A program made the translations under genes and the position numbers. A DNA stretch of 41,815 nucleotides, from assembly GCA_002305725.1 (NCBI GenBank), contig DBQM01000009.1:1-41815 (forward strand). Direction: 5' to 3'. The notes beneath the pieces are model-generated. The model was not told the origin of the DNA and searched no databases. It saw only the letters and a list, made by a program, of their open reading frames with translations. Of this stretch, positions 32,644 to 41,815 are shown in pieces. How positions within the stretch are numbered: the first letter of the stretch is position 1; every line of letters begins with the position of its first letter. The DNA is from Ruminococcus sp. UBA1394 (lineage in GTDB: Bacteria; Bacillota; Clostridia; Oscillospirales; Ruminococcaceae).

Positions 32644-32672
32644 ATTATATGTTTTAAAATCACCAAAGTCAA
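32644..32672 (-). promoter_or_regulatory. Promoter of the GH43 operon
   Basis: Minus strand TTGACT (32672-32667), 17-base spacer, TATAAT (32649-32644), about 60 bases before the start codon. Confidence 0.8.
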
Positions 32673-32882
32673 TACACAAATATGCTGATTTTTTGTTACT
32701 TTTATGCTATGATTTTTTAGGGCTTGAAAAAAGTCATGAAAAATCTGAGCAGAAGGTTGTAATGGTGTCTGAATAAGTACGGTCATTGTCAGTAAAATTG
32801 TAATAAATGCGGATATCATGTTCAGTTTTCCTTTGTGTGACTCATCAATGGCGATGTGGTCTGTTAGTATTATAAAAGAAAA

Positions 32883-32909
32883 TGCTCTCTGAAATGAATT
32901 CTGAGAGCA
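32883..32909 (-). terminator. Second terminator after the dockerin/Ig-like gene
   Basis: A 7-bp stem TGCTCTC/GAGAGCA followed on the minus strand by TTTTCTTTTAT. It backs up the hairpin at 32933-32961. Confidence 0.65.
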
Positions 32910-32932
32910 AACAAGCCTGTGTATTTTTAATG

Positions 32933-32961
32933 AAAAACAGCGGCATTTCTGCCGCCGTTTT
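32933..32961 (-). terminator. First terminator after the dockerin/Ig-like gene
   Basis: GCGGCA/TGCCGC stem around TTTC, with outer AAAAC/GTTTT pairing and one mismatch. The minus strand continues GTTTTTCATT. Confidence 0.7.
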
Positions 32962-33024
32962 CCATATTTCATCTCACACAGCATATATTATGATTTTTCT
33001 ATATTTGGCTGTTATGTTATTGCT

Positions 33025-33834
33025 TTATGGAAGCAATGTTTTTGAAATTTCAATTGCATCATAAAGGTCAACCCTGTTATCACCATTGTAATCAGCAAGT
33101 GAAGCCTGTTCTTCATCAAGTTCATTCATTCCTATGATATATTTTGCAATGAAAATCACATCATAAAGGTCAATTTTTTCATTCATGTCAACATCGCCAG
33201 TCTGATAAACAATTGGTGTAACTGTAACTTTGCATTCATAAACAACTCCGTCAAGCTTTGCGGTTACTGTTGCTGTACCCTCAGCCTGCGGGTATAACCT
33301 GCCAAGTTCAACACGAACAACATCTTTGTTATCCGATGCCCACACTGCATCGTCATTATAGATTGAACCGCCTGTTGTTGGATCCTTATAGCTGTCATTA
33401 TAAGGGTCGATAATATTTATTTTTCCAAAATAGTTTAAACTGATTTCTAATTCAGACTTTGAAAGTTCATAGGTTTCGGGGTAATCCTCAACGACAATAT
33501 CCCATGCCTGAATTTCTCCTGTTGCAAAAGTTTCGTATGTGACTCTTGTTGTACCTGTTTCAATCGCCCTTACCTGATACATATCGCCGAAATATGGATA
33601 GTCTTCTATAACTGCAACAGCTTCATTTTCAATAGTTACATTCTTAGGTTCAAGTTGGTCTAAAACCTTTATTCCACCCTTGCGAATATAAAGTGTACCC
33701 ATTTCCTTAACCTGGGTCTCTGTTGTTTCTTCTGCTGACACACTTGTTTCAGCAGAAACAAGATTAAATGATGTACAAGTCAGCATTGTTGCTGCTGCCA
33801 TAAATCCTGCTAAAATTTTTATTAATTTTTTCAT
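33025..33834 (-). CDS. Secreted dockerin protein with Ig-like domain
   Basis: 269 residues. Signal peptide about 1-28 (MKKLIKILAGFMAAATMLTC). A beta-rich middle (about 45-205) contains a BIG2-like stretch, WASDNKDVVRVELGRLYPQAEGTATVTAKLDGV, typical of Ig-like group 2 domains. The C-terminal dockerin (about 210-269) has loops GDVDMNEKIDLYD and ADYNGDNRVDLYD with the usual 1,3,5,9,12 acidic pattern. No catalytic domain is seen, so it may be a structural or adhesive cellulosome part. AAGGAGG binding site. It lies downstream of the LytTR two-component genes but has its own promoter with LytTR-like repeats. Confidence 0.85.
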   Translation of the reverse strand: MKKLIKILAGFMAAATMLTCTSFNLVSAETSVSAEETTETQVKEMGTLYIRKGGIKVLDQLEPKNVTIENEAVAVIEDYPYFGDMYQVRAIETGTTRVTYETFATGEIQAWDIVVEDYPETYELSKSELEISLNYFGKINIIDPYNDSYKDPTTGGSIYNDDAVWASDNKDVVRVELGRLYPQAEGTATVTAKLDGVVYECKVTVTPIVYQTGDVDMNEKIDLYDVIFIAKYIIGMNELDEEQASLADYNGDNRVDLYDAIEISKTLLP

Positions 33835-33959
33835 AAGATTACCTCCTTGTAATTAATGGATTGTTAAGTTAATATTATTTTGTGATGTAATCTTCTGATT
33901 TCAGAAGAACTGTGTCCGGATATGAATTTTCTTCCTGCTCAGATTGATTCCTTGAATAT

Positions 33960-33990
33960 ATAATAGCATTTTGATTTGTGTTTGTGTCAA
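33960..33990 (-). promoter_or_regulatory. Promoter of the dockerin/Ig-like gene
   Basis: Minus strand TTGACA (33990-33985), 19-base spacer, extended -10 TGC-TATTAT (TATTAT at 33965-33960). The long spacer suggests that an activator is needed. Confidence 0.6.
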
Positions 33991-33992
33991 AA

Positions 33993-34021
33993 ATTGCGTA
34001 TTTGGCAGGAAAATTTGCGTA
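33993..34021 (-). promoter_or_regulatory. Candidate LytTR regulator binding site
   Basis: Two direct repeats read on the minus strand as TACGCAAAT and TACGCAATT, with starts 21 bp apart (9-bp units with a 12-bp gap). They lie immediately upstream of the -35. That is the layout known for LytTR regulators such as AgrA, although the bases differ from the S. aureus site. The LytTR gene lies 1.3 kb away. Confidence 0.6.
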
Positions 34022-34081
34022 ATCGGTAAAAAAGACCCGACATTTCATTGTTATAATGAATTATCAGCTCTTTCTGCGTAT

Positions 34082-35371
34082 TTAGTTCGGAAGCATTACC
34101 GTTGCTGTAACATTTTTATTTTCAAGATTTAAAGTAAATTCACCATTATATTGCTTTACAATTCCACGCACACTTTTTAAACCTATGCCATGAAACTTCA
34201 GATTTTTCTTTGTTGAAACTTCAGAAAGTTCTCCTTTGGAAAAGGCATTTGTAATCTTAATTATCAAAAATGATTTTACTGCTGAAATCTGAACATGAAT
34301 ATGTTTATCATCTTCGTTTTCTTCTGCTTCAATGGCATTATCAATAAGGTTTCCGATAATTACTGCAAGGTGAATATCAGAGATAATTGTTTCCTTTGGC
34401 ATAACAGCATTAACTGTAAAGCTTATATTCTGATTTTGTGCAGCTATGTACTTGGCATTAATAACTGTATCAGCTGCTGCGTTACCCGTGTGAATATACC
34501 CTGCAGAATTTTCAAAGCCTTTTATTTCATTGTCCAGATATTCCGAAAGCTCATTAAATTTTTGTTCCTTTACCATTGAGTTAATTGCCAGTACTGTGTT
34601 TTTATAATCATGGACACTTTTGCGCCACATTGAAAATGTAGCTTCAAGTTCTGTCAGCGAATGCTCCAGAACAAGGCTTCTCTGGCCTATAAGTTCATAT
34701 TCCTGCTTTTTCTGCTGTGAATCGAAAAAAAATCCGATACTTATATACAAAGTCAATATCAGCATAAGCATTACTATAAAAAACATCATAAGAACAAAAT
34801 TAATTTCACTTTCATAGGTGTCGGCCTGTAAAAAGTACATTGACGCCGAAATAACAATTATAACAACTGACACAAGTGAAAATATAATATTTGCTTTGTT
34901 ATTAATATTTTTATTTTTGCGTGACAGCTTTCTTATCATAGTACAGGTGATTGTCAGAACGGATTTTGAACCTAACGCCGCAACCACTCTCCCGGTTGAA
35001 AAGCCGCTGAATATATCAGAAATTGACATATCTTTTATTGCAGCAACCAATGCCGAAAATGACATATCTATTATAAATATGAGAGCATAGTATGAAACAA
35101 TAATGCAAAATGCCTTGATAATATTTATTTTATGAAAAAAACACTGCGTCAGCCATATTATAATAAAAAGCAATACTGTATTAATTGCCGAAAACAATTC
35201 AATATTGCCCAGAACTATCGTAATAAATGCAATAGACACGCTCAGAAGAAAACGGTAATATTTGTGTACATGGCTGTTTTCGTTCTTTATAAAAGACTCA
35301 CAGAAAATAAAACTCATAAAGCATTCAATAAACGAAACAAAATATTCTGTAATCCAGAAAAACGTTGTCAT
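34082..35371 (-). CDS. AgrC-like GHKL sensor histidine kinase
   Basis: 429 residues. The N-terminal half (about 1-215) has six or seven membrane segments and almost no external loops, as in peptide-sensing AgrC/ComD-type (HPK10) kinases. A helical dimerisation region contains the phosphoacceptor His in SVHDYKNTVLAI. The GHKL ATPase domain follows with the N box GNLIDNAIEAEEN and G box FHGIGLKSVRGIV; the conserved short C-terminus ends TVMLPN. It phosphorylates the LytTR regulator encoded upstream; the two overlap by ATGA, which decides the start at 35371, with GGGGGAG upstream. No agrB- or agrD-like gene is seen in the window, so its ligand is unknown. Confidence 0.9.
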   Translation of the reverse strand: MTTFFWITEYFVSFIECFMSFIFCESFIKNENSHVHKYYRFLLSVSIAFITIVLGNIELFSAINTVLLFIIIWLTQCFFHKINIIKAFCIIVSYYALIFIIDMSFSALVAAIKDMSISDIFSGFSTGRVVAALGSKSVLTITCTMIRKLSRKNKNINNKANIIFSLVSVVIIVISASMYFLQADTYESEINFVLMMFFIVMLMLILTLYISIGFFFDSQQKKQEYELIGQRSLVLEHSLTELEATFSMWRKSVHDYKNTVLAINSMVKEQKFNELSEYLDNEIKGFENSAGYIHTGNAAADTVINAKYIAAQNQNISFTVNAVMPKETIISDIHLAVIIGNLIDNAIEAEENEDDKHIHVQISAVKSFLIIKITNAFSKGELSEVSTKKNLKFHGIGLKSVRGIVKQYNGEFTLNLENKNVTATVMLPN

Positions 35372-36090
35372 AATCTGCTCCCCCAAAATTTTGTTACCGC
35401 AATTTTTACATCTTTAATATTTCTTCTGCTTACAATTAATCTTTTATCATTATCCAGGCTCACATCAAAATCAGAAAAGCTTTTTACATATCTGATGTTT
35501 ACAACTGCGCCGCTGTGAATCCGTACAAAACTGTCATCATTGATTTCATTAATTAGTTCTTTAATACTTTTCCTTACATTAAGTATATTGCCGTCTCTCA
35601 GATAAACATCACATCTTCTCTGATTGGTTTCAAAATACATTATTTCTGAAATGCTTACCATTCTGTTCTCATCAGAAGTTTTTAAAACAATGCTCTTGTC
35701 AGAACGACTTTCAATTACTTGTAACGCTGCTGTTAAAGCCGTATATAATTCCTGTCCGGCGTATTCCTTACGAATATATCTGAACGGCTGAAACTGAAAA
35801 GATTCATAGACATACTGTTCGTGTGCAGTGCAAAATAATATGAGCATGTCAGGATAATCAGCCCTGAGTTTTTTCGCCGCATCAAATCCGCTCATTCCCG
35901 GCATATCAATGTCAAGAATAACAATATCTATATATTCTTTCTTTTCTATTATAACTTTTAGCAGATGTTCAGAACTGTTAAAACAATCAAGCTGAACATT
36001 ACTGTTTTTATGAATTATCCTTTCCAGAATGTCTTTTTTTAATTTATCTGTCCAGAATTCCTCATCATCACAAATCGCAATTCTAATCAT
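35368..36090 (-). CDS. LytTR-family response regulator
   Basis: 240 residues. The receiver domain (about 1-120) has the acidic pair in ICDDEE and the phosphoacceptor Asp in VILDIDMPGMSG. The LytTR DNA-binding domain (about 138-238) includes MVSISEIMYFETNQRRCDVYLRDG-type strands and SFVRIHSGAVVNIRYV. It is the partner of the downstream kinase. The start at 36090 follows GAGGTGG; an in-frame start at 36120 lies on the -10. A likely target is the dockerin gene at 33025-33834. Confidence 0.92.
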   Translation of the reverse strand: MIRIAICDDEEFWTDKLKKDILERIIHKNSNVQLDCFNSSEHLLKVIIEKKEYIDIVILDIDMPGMSGFDAAKKLRADYPDMLILFCTAHEQYVYESFQFQPFRYIRKEYAGQELYTALTAALQVIESRSDKSIVLKTSDENRMVSISEIMYFETNQRRCDVYLRDGNILNVRKSIKELINEINDDSFVRIHSGAVVNIRYVKSFSDFDVSLDNDKRLIVSRRNIKDVKIAVTKFWGSRL

Positions 36091-36110
36091 CTTACCACCT
36101 CTGTAGTTAT

Positions 36111-36139
36111 ATAATACCACATACTGCTATTAATTTCAA
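36111..36139 (-). promoter_or_regulatory. Promoter of the LytTR two-component operon
   Basis: Minus strand TTGAAA (36139-36134), 17-base spacer, TATTAT (36116-36111), only about 20 bases before the start codon. Confidence 0.75.
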
Positions 36140-36594
36140 CAACTTATTTTATAACAATCGAATCATGTCCTGTGCACTTTTAAATGCGTTCATATTCGAT
36201 TTTCTCTGATTTCGAAGGAAGATATTTTTTTAGAAATGTTAAGTTTATTTGAATCATAATCTGGTTCAAATTATATGAATATACTATGCAATAAAAATTT
36301 AACGATTAAATTAGTATTATATTATCCATATATTCAGCCAGATGAAAAATGTACTGTAAAAAACGCTATAAAAAGAATAGCCGAGAATTACCGAAAAAGG
36401 TAATCCTTGATTTTTTGATATCTAAAATATCAGAGCTAAGTTAATTTGTGGAAAAGTCTAAATAATAGGTACAGCAAAGCTGACCATCTTATATAAAACG
36501 GTCTTATTGATGTGAATAAATATTTGTCAGATATGATTCTGTTGTATTTTAATTGCTTGCCTGATGAACCATTTTCATCAGAAATCGTAATGCT
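36140..36594. other. AT-rich non-coding region between the two-component genes and the CRISPR array
   Basis: No gene is supported. Three small hairpins are seen: ATTACC/GGTAAT (36387-36404) with TTTTTT shortly after, TGATAT/ATATCA (36416-36432), and the perfect 8-bp CTGATGAA/TTCATCAG (36561-36581) just outside the first repeat. No cas gene and no decayed repeats were seen. If the array is transcribed leftwards, this is its trailer. Confidence 0.5.
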
Positions 36595-37378
36595 GTTTAC
36601 ATTCCAATAAGTTAAGATTAAAACCGTTAGGGTTTTCTCCATTGTCAAAGTGATACTCATTTACATTCCAATAAGTTAAGATTAAAACTATTGTGCTTGT
36701 TGGTCAACCAACTCTGTGAAAAAATTTACATTCCAATAAGTTAAGATTAAAACGGTGAAGATAATATATATTATCTCACCAGTTTTAATAGATTTACATT
36801 CCAATAAGTTAAGATTAAAACTCCCATGATAATATATATGTTGTGTTTGGTGATACATTTACATTCCAATAAGTTAAGATTAAAACCGAATAGAATTATT
36901 TACTGCATTTACCGTCTCTAAATTTACATTCCAATAAGTTAAGATTAAAACTACCGCAAATTATTATTAACTCAGAAGATAAGTATTATTTACATTCCAA
37001 TAAGTTAAGATTAAAACATTTAAAGGTACAGCAGCGCTCAATACACTTGACAATTTACATTCCAATAAGTTAAGATTAAAACGAAAACTGACAGTTTAGT
37101 TGACGGATATCTTATTAAATTTACATTCCAATAAGTTAAGATTAAAACTTGAAAATTCTTCCCTTACTTTTTCAGTAGGACTATTTACATTCCAATAAGT
37201 TAAGATTAAAACTGAATTATTATGACTTCGAGGTATTTAAATACGATATTTACATTCCAATAAGTTAAGATTAAAACTTCGTTGCCTCATGCCAGTCAAT
37301 GTGTACTCTGCAATTTACATTCCAATAAGTTAAGATTAAAACTCTCGCATTGATATGCTGCTGAGTAGCCTTGCTTTT

Positions 37379-37540
37379 ATTTACATTCCAATAAGTTAAG
37401 ATTAAAACGAATGTTCAAGCATTGCGGTATGCCCAGCTTTCAGCATTTACATTCCAATAAGTTAAGATTAAAACCTGCTTCAAGCTCCTTGATAATAATT
37501 GCGCTGTTTTATTTACATTCCAATAAGTTAAGATTAAAAC
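37379..37540. repeat. Duplicated CRISPR segment, copy 1
   Basis: Three repeats and two spacers (spacers at 37409-37444 and 37475-37510), identical base for base to 38829-38990. The spacers on either side differ. Confidence 0.95.
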
Positions 37541-38828
37541 AAAAACGTGATACAATCGCATAGGAATGGAGGCGAAATTTACATTCCAATAAGTTAAGAT
37601 TAAAACGGTATTGATGTAAGTTATGCACAAGGCAATATTAACATTTACATTCCAATAAGTTAAGATTAAAACCGCAGAAATCACAGGACAGATTTTTGAC
37701 TCTAACACATTTACATTCCAATAAGTTAAGATTAAAACATATAACGCCTTATTCAATTTCATTATAGGAAACAGATTTACATTCCAATAAGTTAAGATTA
37801 AAACACAGCCTACAGCGATTTTTTAATTGTATTTTCCTCTATTTACATTCCAATAAGTTAAGATTAAAACGGAGAATCAAGTTGCGACATACAAAATTCT
37901 TGAAAAATTTACATTCCAATAAGTTAAGATTAAAACGACCATCGAAGACCTGTTTCAGCAGCGGTTTAACTTGATTTACATTCCAATAAGTTAAGATTAA
38001 AACATATAAGATCGCAAGTATTGCAGAAATACAGGCATTTATTTACATTCCAATAAGTTAAGATTAAAACAGTCCACTCTTTTTCTGACGAATAATAAGT
38101 GTAACATTTACATTCCAATAAGTTAAGATTAAAACGCAATGATGGTGGTTTGAAATCGCTTGAAGGTTTTAATTTACATTCCAATAAGTTAAGATTAAAA
38201 CCGCAGCTGGTGTTGTTTTCTGCTGTTCGGGATTGTATTTACATTCCAATAAGTTAAGATTAAAACCAAGCTTTACTGACAGACCGCTTACGAAAATTAT
38301 ATTTACATTCCAATAAGTTAAGATTAAAACTGAAAGTTTTGGGGAAAGCGTTGTATTTGCTTTGTGATTTACATTCCAATAAGTTAAGATTAAAACATTA
38401 AGCCGATTACAGATTGACTTTCAAATATATGATTTACATTCCAATAAGTTAAGATTAAAACAGGAACTATGTAACATCTTTAACAATGGCGTTACAATTA
38501 TTTACATTCCAATAAGTTAAGATTAAAACCTGAGTGTTTGTCTGCATATATCAACTCAGTTTCAAAATTTACATTCCAATAAGTTAAGATTAAAACAATA
38601 TACACTACAATACACAAAATACCGTCCAAACATTTACATTCCAATAAGTTAAGATTAAAACAATTCCGGCTCATCAAAATATCCTTTGACTTCAATGATT
38701 TACATTCCAATAAGTTAAGATTAAAACGAACAGGAAATTGCAATACTGGAGGCTATAAAAAAATTTACATTCCAATAAGTTAAGATTAAAACCTTACAGA
38801 TTTACAGACTGCGATGAAAATTATATTA

Positions 38829-38990
38829 ATTTACATTCCAATAAGTTAAGATTAAAACGAATGTTCAAGCATTGCGGTATGCCCAGCTTTCAGCATTTAC
38901 ATTCCAATAAGTTAAGATTAAAACCTGCTTCAAGCTCCTTGATAATAATTGCGCTGTTTTATTTACATTCCAATAAGTTAAGATTAAAAC
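38829..38990. repeat. Duplicated CRISPR segment, copy 2
   Basis: Second copy of the two-spacer block, 1450 bp (22 units) from the first. Confidence 0.95.
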
Positions 38991-41815
38991 GGAAAAGCAA
39001 AGGGAATTCACACAAAATCAACAGTAATTTACATTCCAATAAGTTAAGATTAAAACTTGACTTTTATCTTGACGGTGAACCGAGTGGTGGTGATTTACAT
39101 TCCAATAAGTTAAGATTAAAACGTTGTTTGGGAGTGTTACATCGTCCCACCTTTCAACAATTTACATTCCAATAAGTTAAGATTAAAACTGATTCTGTAA
39201 AACAAAACCTCCTGTCATTTAAGGCATTTACATTCCAATAAGTTAAGATTAAAACGGGTTGTCGCCGGTTAAGTATGTTTTTTTTAACACATTTACATTC
39301 CAATAAGTTAAGATTAAAACAAAACTCTTTCCAACTTTTATCATAGATTTTATGTATTTACATTCCAATAAGTTAAGATTAAAACAGTCGATTACCTGTT
39401 AATTTCAACGAATTTAACAGTATTTACATTCCAATAAGTTAAGATTAAAACCAGAACTGGTTGACCAACAGGCACAATATATGCTCAAATTTACATTCCA
39501 ATAAGTTAAGATTAAAACAACATTGACGATTACAACAAATTCAAACAGAAATTTATTTACATTCCAATAAGTTAAGATTAAAACGATACCTCTCACAAAA
39601 TCTGTCATAATGCTTTTCAACATTTACATTCCAATAAGTTAAGATTAAAACTATACAGCCGGTGAGGAAAATCTTGACATACGTTAATTTACATTCCAAT
39701 AAGTTAAGATTAAAACCTTCTGTTTCAGCATCGTTTGTAAGCTTAACAATATTTACATTCCAATAAGTTAAGATTAAAACGATTACTTAAAAGACAGTTA
39801 TATAACGGCTCATATATTTACATTCCAATAAGTTAAGATTAAAACCAGGTCAGAGATGCTATATTAGAGGAAAAGTCAGATTTACATTCCAATAAGTTAA
39901 GATTAAAACGTTTCCCGAACACAAAAAAAACTATTACTCTTTCAAATTTACATTCCAATAAGTTAAGATTAAAACTCACTCATCACCTCCTGTTATCAAC
40001 TCCTCTGCATAATTTACATTCCAATAAGTTAAGATTAAAACGGACACCCAGCGCAACCTGTTCTTTTTAGTCCGTATTATTTACATTCCAATAAGTTAAG
40101 ATTAAAACCATGAACATCAGTGTCTGAAGCATACCGACGATGACATTTACATTCCAATAAGTTAAGATTAAAACTGATGCTGAATACACTCATGAGCTTG
40201 AAACAAGATTATTTACATTCCAATAAGTTAAGATTAAAACATGCTGAATTATGATGTTATGCAAGGCAATGACGGATTTACATTCCAATAAGTTAAGATT
40301 AAAACGCGAGTGTATATGGAATCTTGAAAAGGCTAAACGAATTTACATTCCAATAAGTTAAGATTAAAACTTGCACGTTTTCAGAACTATGCTTTAAATA
40401 CTTACCAAATTTACATTCCAATAAGTTAAGATTAAAACGCTACCATTGTGGCGCAAGAATGGGAGGAGAAGAAAAATTTACATTCCAATAAGTTAAGATT
40501 AAAACAAACACGATACTTTTTGAACTTGTTAAAGAAGAAATTTACATTCCAATAAGTTAAGATTAAAACGCTTTCTTACTCCTGGAGGCTGAAAGTGATA
40601 ACAGCGATTTACATTCCAATAAGTTAAGATTAAAACTTGATACCGCAAATGCGCTTATTGCTGACCTTAAAAATTTACATTCCAATAAGTTAAGATTAAA
40701 ACCCGGCAGACTGCACACCAGCCGACCGTCCGGCATCATTTACATTCCAATAAGTTAAGATTAAAACCTTTTCCTCGATTTTCTTTTCAACTTTTGCAAA
40801 TATTTACATTCCAATAAGTTAAGATTAAAACCAAGGGCATTTAAAACTTTTATTGATAATTACCAGTTATTTACATTCCAATAAGTTAAGATTAAAACTT
40901 CAAGAAAATTTGTCACCTCGTCCGGTAAATAAATTTACATTCCAATAAGTTAAGATTAAAACCAAAAAACTGAATGTAGTATATTTCCCCTGTTGACATT
41001 TACATTCCAATAAGTTAAGATTAAAACTACAATCGCAAAATATCATCATAAACAGCATCTAAAATTTACATTCCAATAAGTTAAGATTAAAACCCAACAC
41101 GTTTATCAATGGGATACCGGTCAAAAAATAAATTTACATTCCAATAAGTTAAGATTAAAACTAAAAACAACTAAGAAAGGTTAAAAAGGTGAAAAATTAA
41201 TTTACATTCCAATAAGTTAAGATTAAAACGGTATTTCAACAGATACAGTCAAGAACATTGCTTTATTTACATTCCAATAAGTTAAGATTAAAACAGGAAC
41301 TTTGCGACATTTTTAATAATGGCGTTACCCTAATTTACATTCCAATAAGTTAAGATTAAAACGTAACCAATTGCCATTATTGCACCCCCTCAACATTTAT
41401 TTACATTCCAATAAGTTAAGATTAAAACTATAACTGGTACTTATATTATGAAAGAAGGTGAAAAGGATTTACATTCCAATAAGTTAAGATTAAAACAAAA
41501 ACTATCTGTCTGCTTGTATGGCACATAATAAATTTACATTCCAATAAGTTAAGATTAAAACAAACGTGCGTTGTTTCTTCAACTGCACCTTTAAAATATT
41601 TACATTCCAATAAGTTAAGATTAAAACTAAAGGGAGTTGGACACACGTTGTTGATGCCGAAAAAAATTTACATTCCAATAAGTTAAGATTAAAACTTAAA
41701 ACATTTATAGTATCTTGTAAGCAACCCATATTTACATTCCAATAAGTTAAGATTAAAACCAAATTAAATTTTATGTGCCGTAAACGCCATACCTAATTTA
41801 CATTCCAATAAGTTA

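Larger units (their letters stand above)
32584..33024. other. Intergenic region between the GH43 operon and the dockerin/Ig-like gene
   Basis: No gene is supported. It holds the GH43 operon promoter at its left and two tandem minus-strand hairpin terminators at its right. The middle, about 32680-32880, is AT-rich with no recognised element. Confidence 0.6.
36595..41815 (-). CRISPR. Large CRISPR array, 80 repeats (last one cut by the edge), probably type I-B
   Basis: A 30-bp repeat (plus strand begins ATTTACATTCCAATAAG and ends TTAAGATTAAAAC) occurs 79 times in full, plus 20 bases of another at 41796-41815. The 79 spacers are 34-38 bp. I read all repeats as identical except the first (36595-36624), whose first base is G instead of A. 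On the minus strand the repeat begins GTTTTAATCTTAAC and ends GGAATGTAAAT, close to the type I-B repeat of Clostridioides difficile, where that strand is the crRNA. Hence transcription from right to left, with leader and cas genes beyond the right edge, is inferred; the altered left repeat fits a leader-distal end. No cas gene is in the window. Confidence 0.97.

Noticed and set aside
36436..41762. Many open frames with repeated peptides such as VLILTYWNVN, FNLNLLECK or LHSNKLRLK
   Set aside because: They are translations of the CRISPR repeat in different frames; no binding sites or codon structure support them.
36595..41815. Possible self-targeting spacers against genes in this window
   Set aside because: By eye no spacer matched any coding region of the window; a proper alignment against the full genome would be needed.

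Overview
The window looks like the chromosome of a fibre-degrading, low-GC Firmicute of the Ruminococcus (Oscillospiraceae) type. Four secreted proteins carry dockerin modules, two of them with GH43 plant-cell-wall enzymes. There is a type III glutamine synthetase, strong AGGAGG-type ribosome binding sites, and AT-rich sigma-A promoters with 17-bp spacers. This is inference from gene content; no rRNA or other species marker is present.

Layout. 1-6200: a VTC-domain polyphosphate polymerase-like gene with a DUF4956 membrane protein, a membrane protein resembling a degenerate signal peptidase, a HAD phosphatase, and glnN (GS type III) behind an ANTAR-like hairpin plus leader terminator. 6300-12770: a VanY-like M15 carboxypeptidase, then a complete glucose-type PTS cluster: BglG/LicT antiterminator with its own RAT/terminator leader, EIICBA, HPr, Enzyme I. 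12780-18412: a cytoplasmic TIM-barrel glycosidase, a YdcF/SanA protein, and a 1005-residue dockerin protein with tandem DUF4353 carbohydrate-binding domains. 18419-24717: an S1-domain RNA-binding protein, a 180-bp MITE-like foldback that supplies the 3' end of a small unknown gene, and the operon DUF951-prfA-sua5/tsaC-coaE-M18 aminopeptidase. 24741-27397: an ECF sigma/DUF4179 anti-sigma pair, a DUF2798-like membrane protein behind a short promoter-terminator unit, and tRNA-Leu(UAA). 27426-33834: two cellulosomal GH43 enzymes in tandem and a dockerin/Ig-like protein. 34082-36090: an AgrC-like histidine kinase and LytTR response regulator. 36595 to the right edge: a very large CRISPR array, 79 full repeats plus one cut by the edge, with 79 spacers and no cas genes inside the window.

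How the parts may work together. The VTC/DUF4956 operon and the DUF4353-dockerin gene are 14 kb apart but share an identical 17-bp direct-repeat box exactly 10 nt upstream of a TATAAT, so they are probably one regulon. The LytTR regulator lies next to a dockerin gene whose promoter carries two direct repeats with the 21-bp period typical of LytTR sites. Several genes seem to be controlled by transcription attenuation (glnN, the PTS antiterminator, perhaps the DUF2798-like gene).

The CRISPR spacers show repeated acquisition against related phages. Two pairs of diverged spacers differ mainly by synonymous codon changes, so they probably target the same conserved phage genes, and one two-spacer block has been duplicated inside the array.
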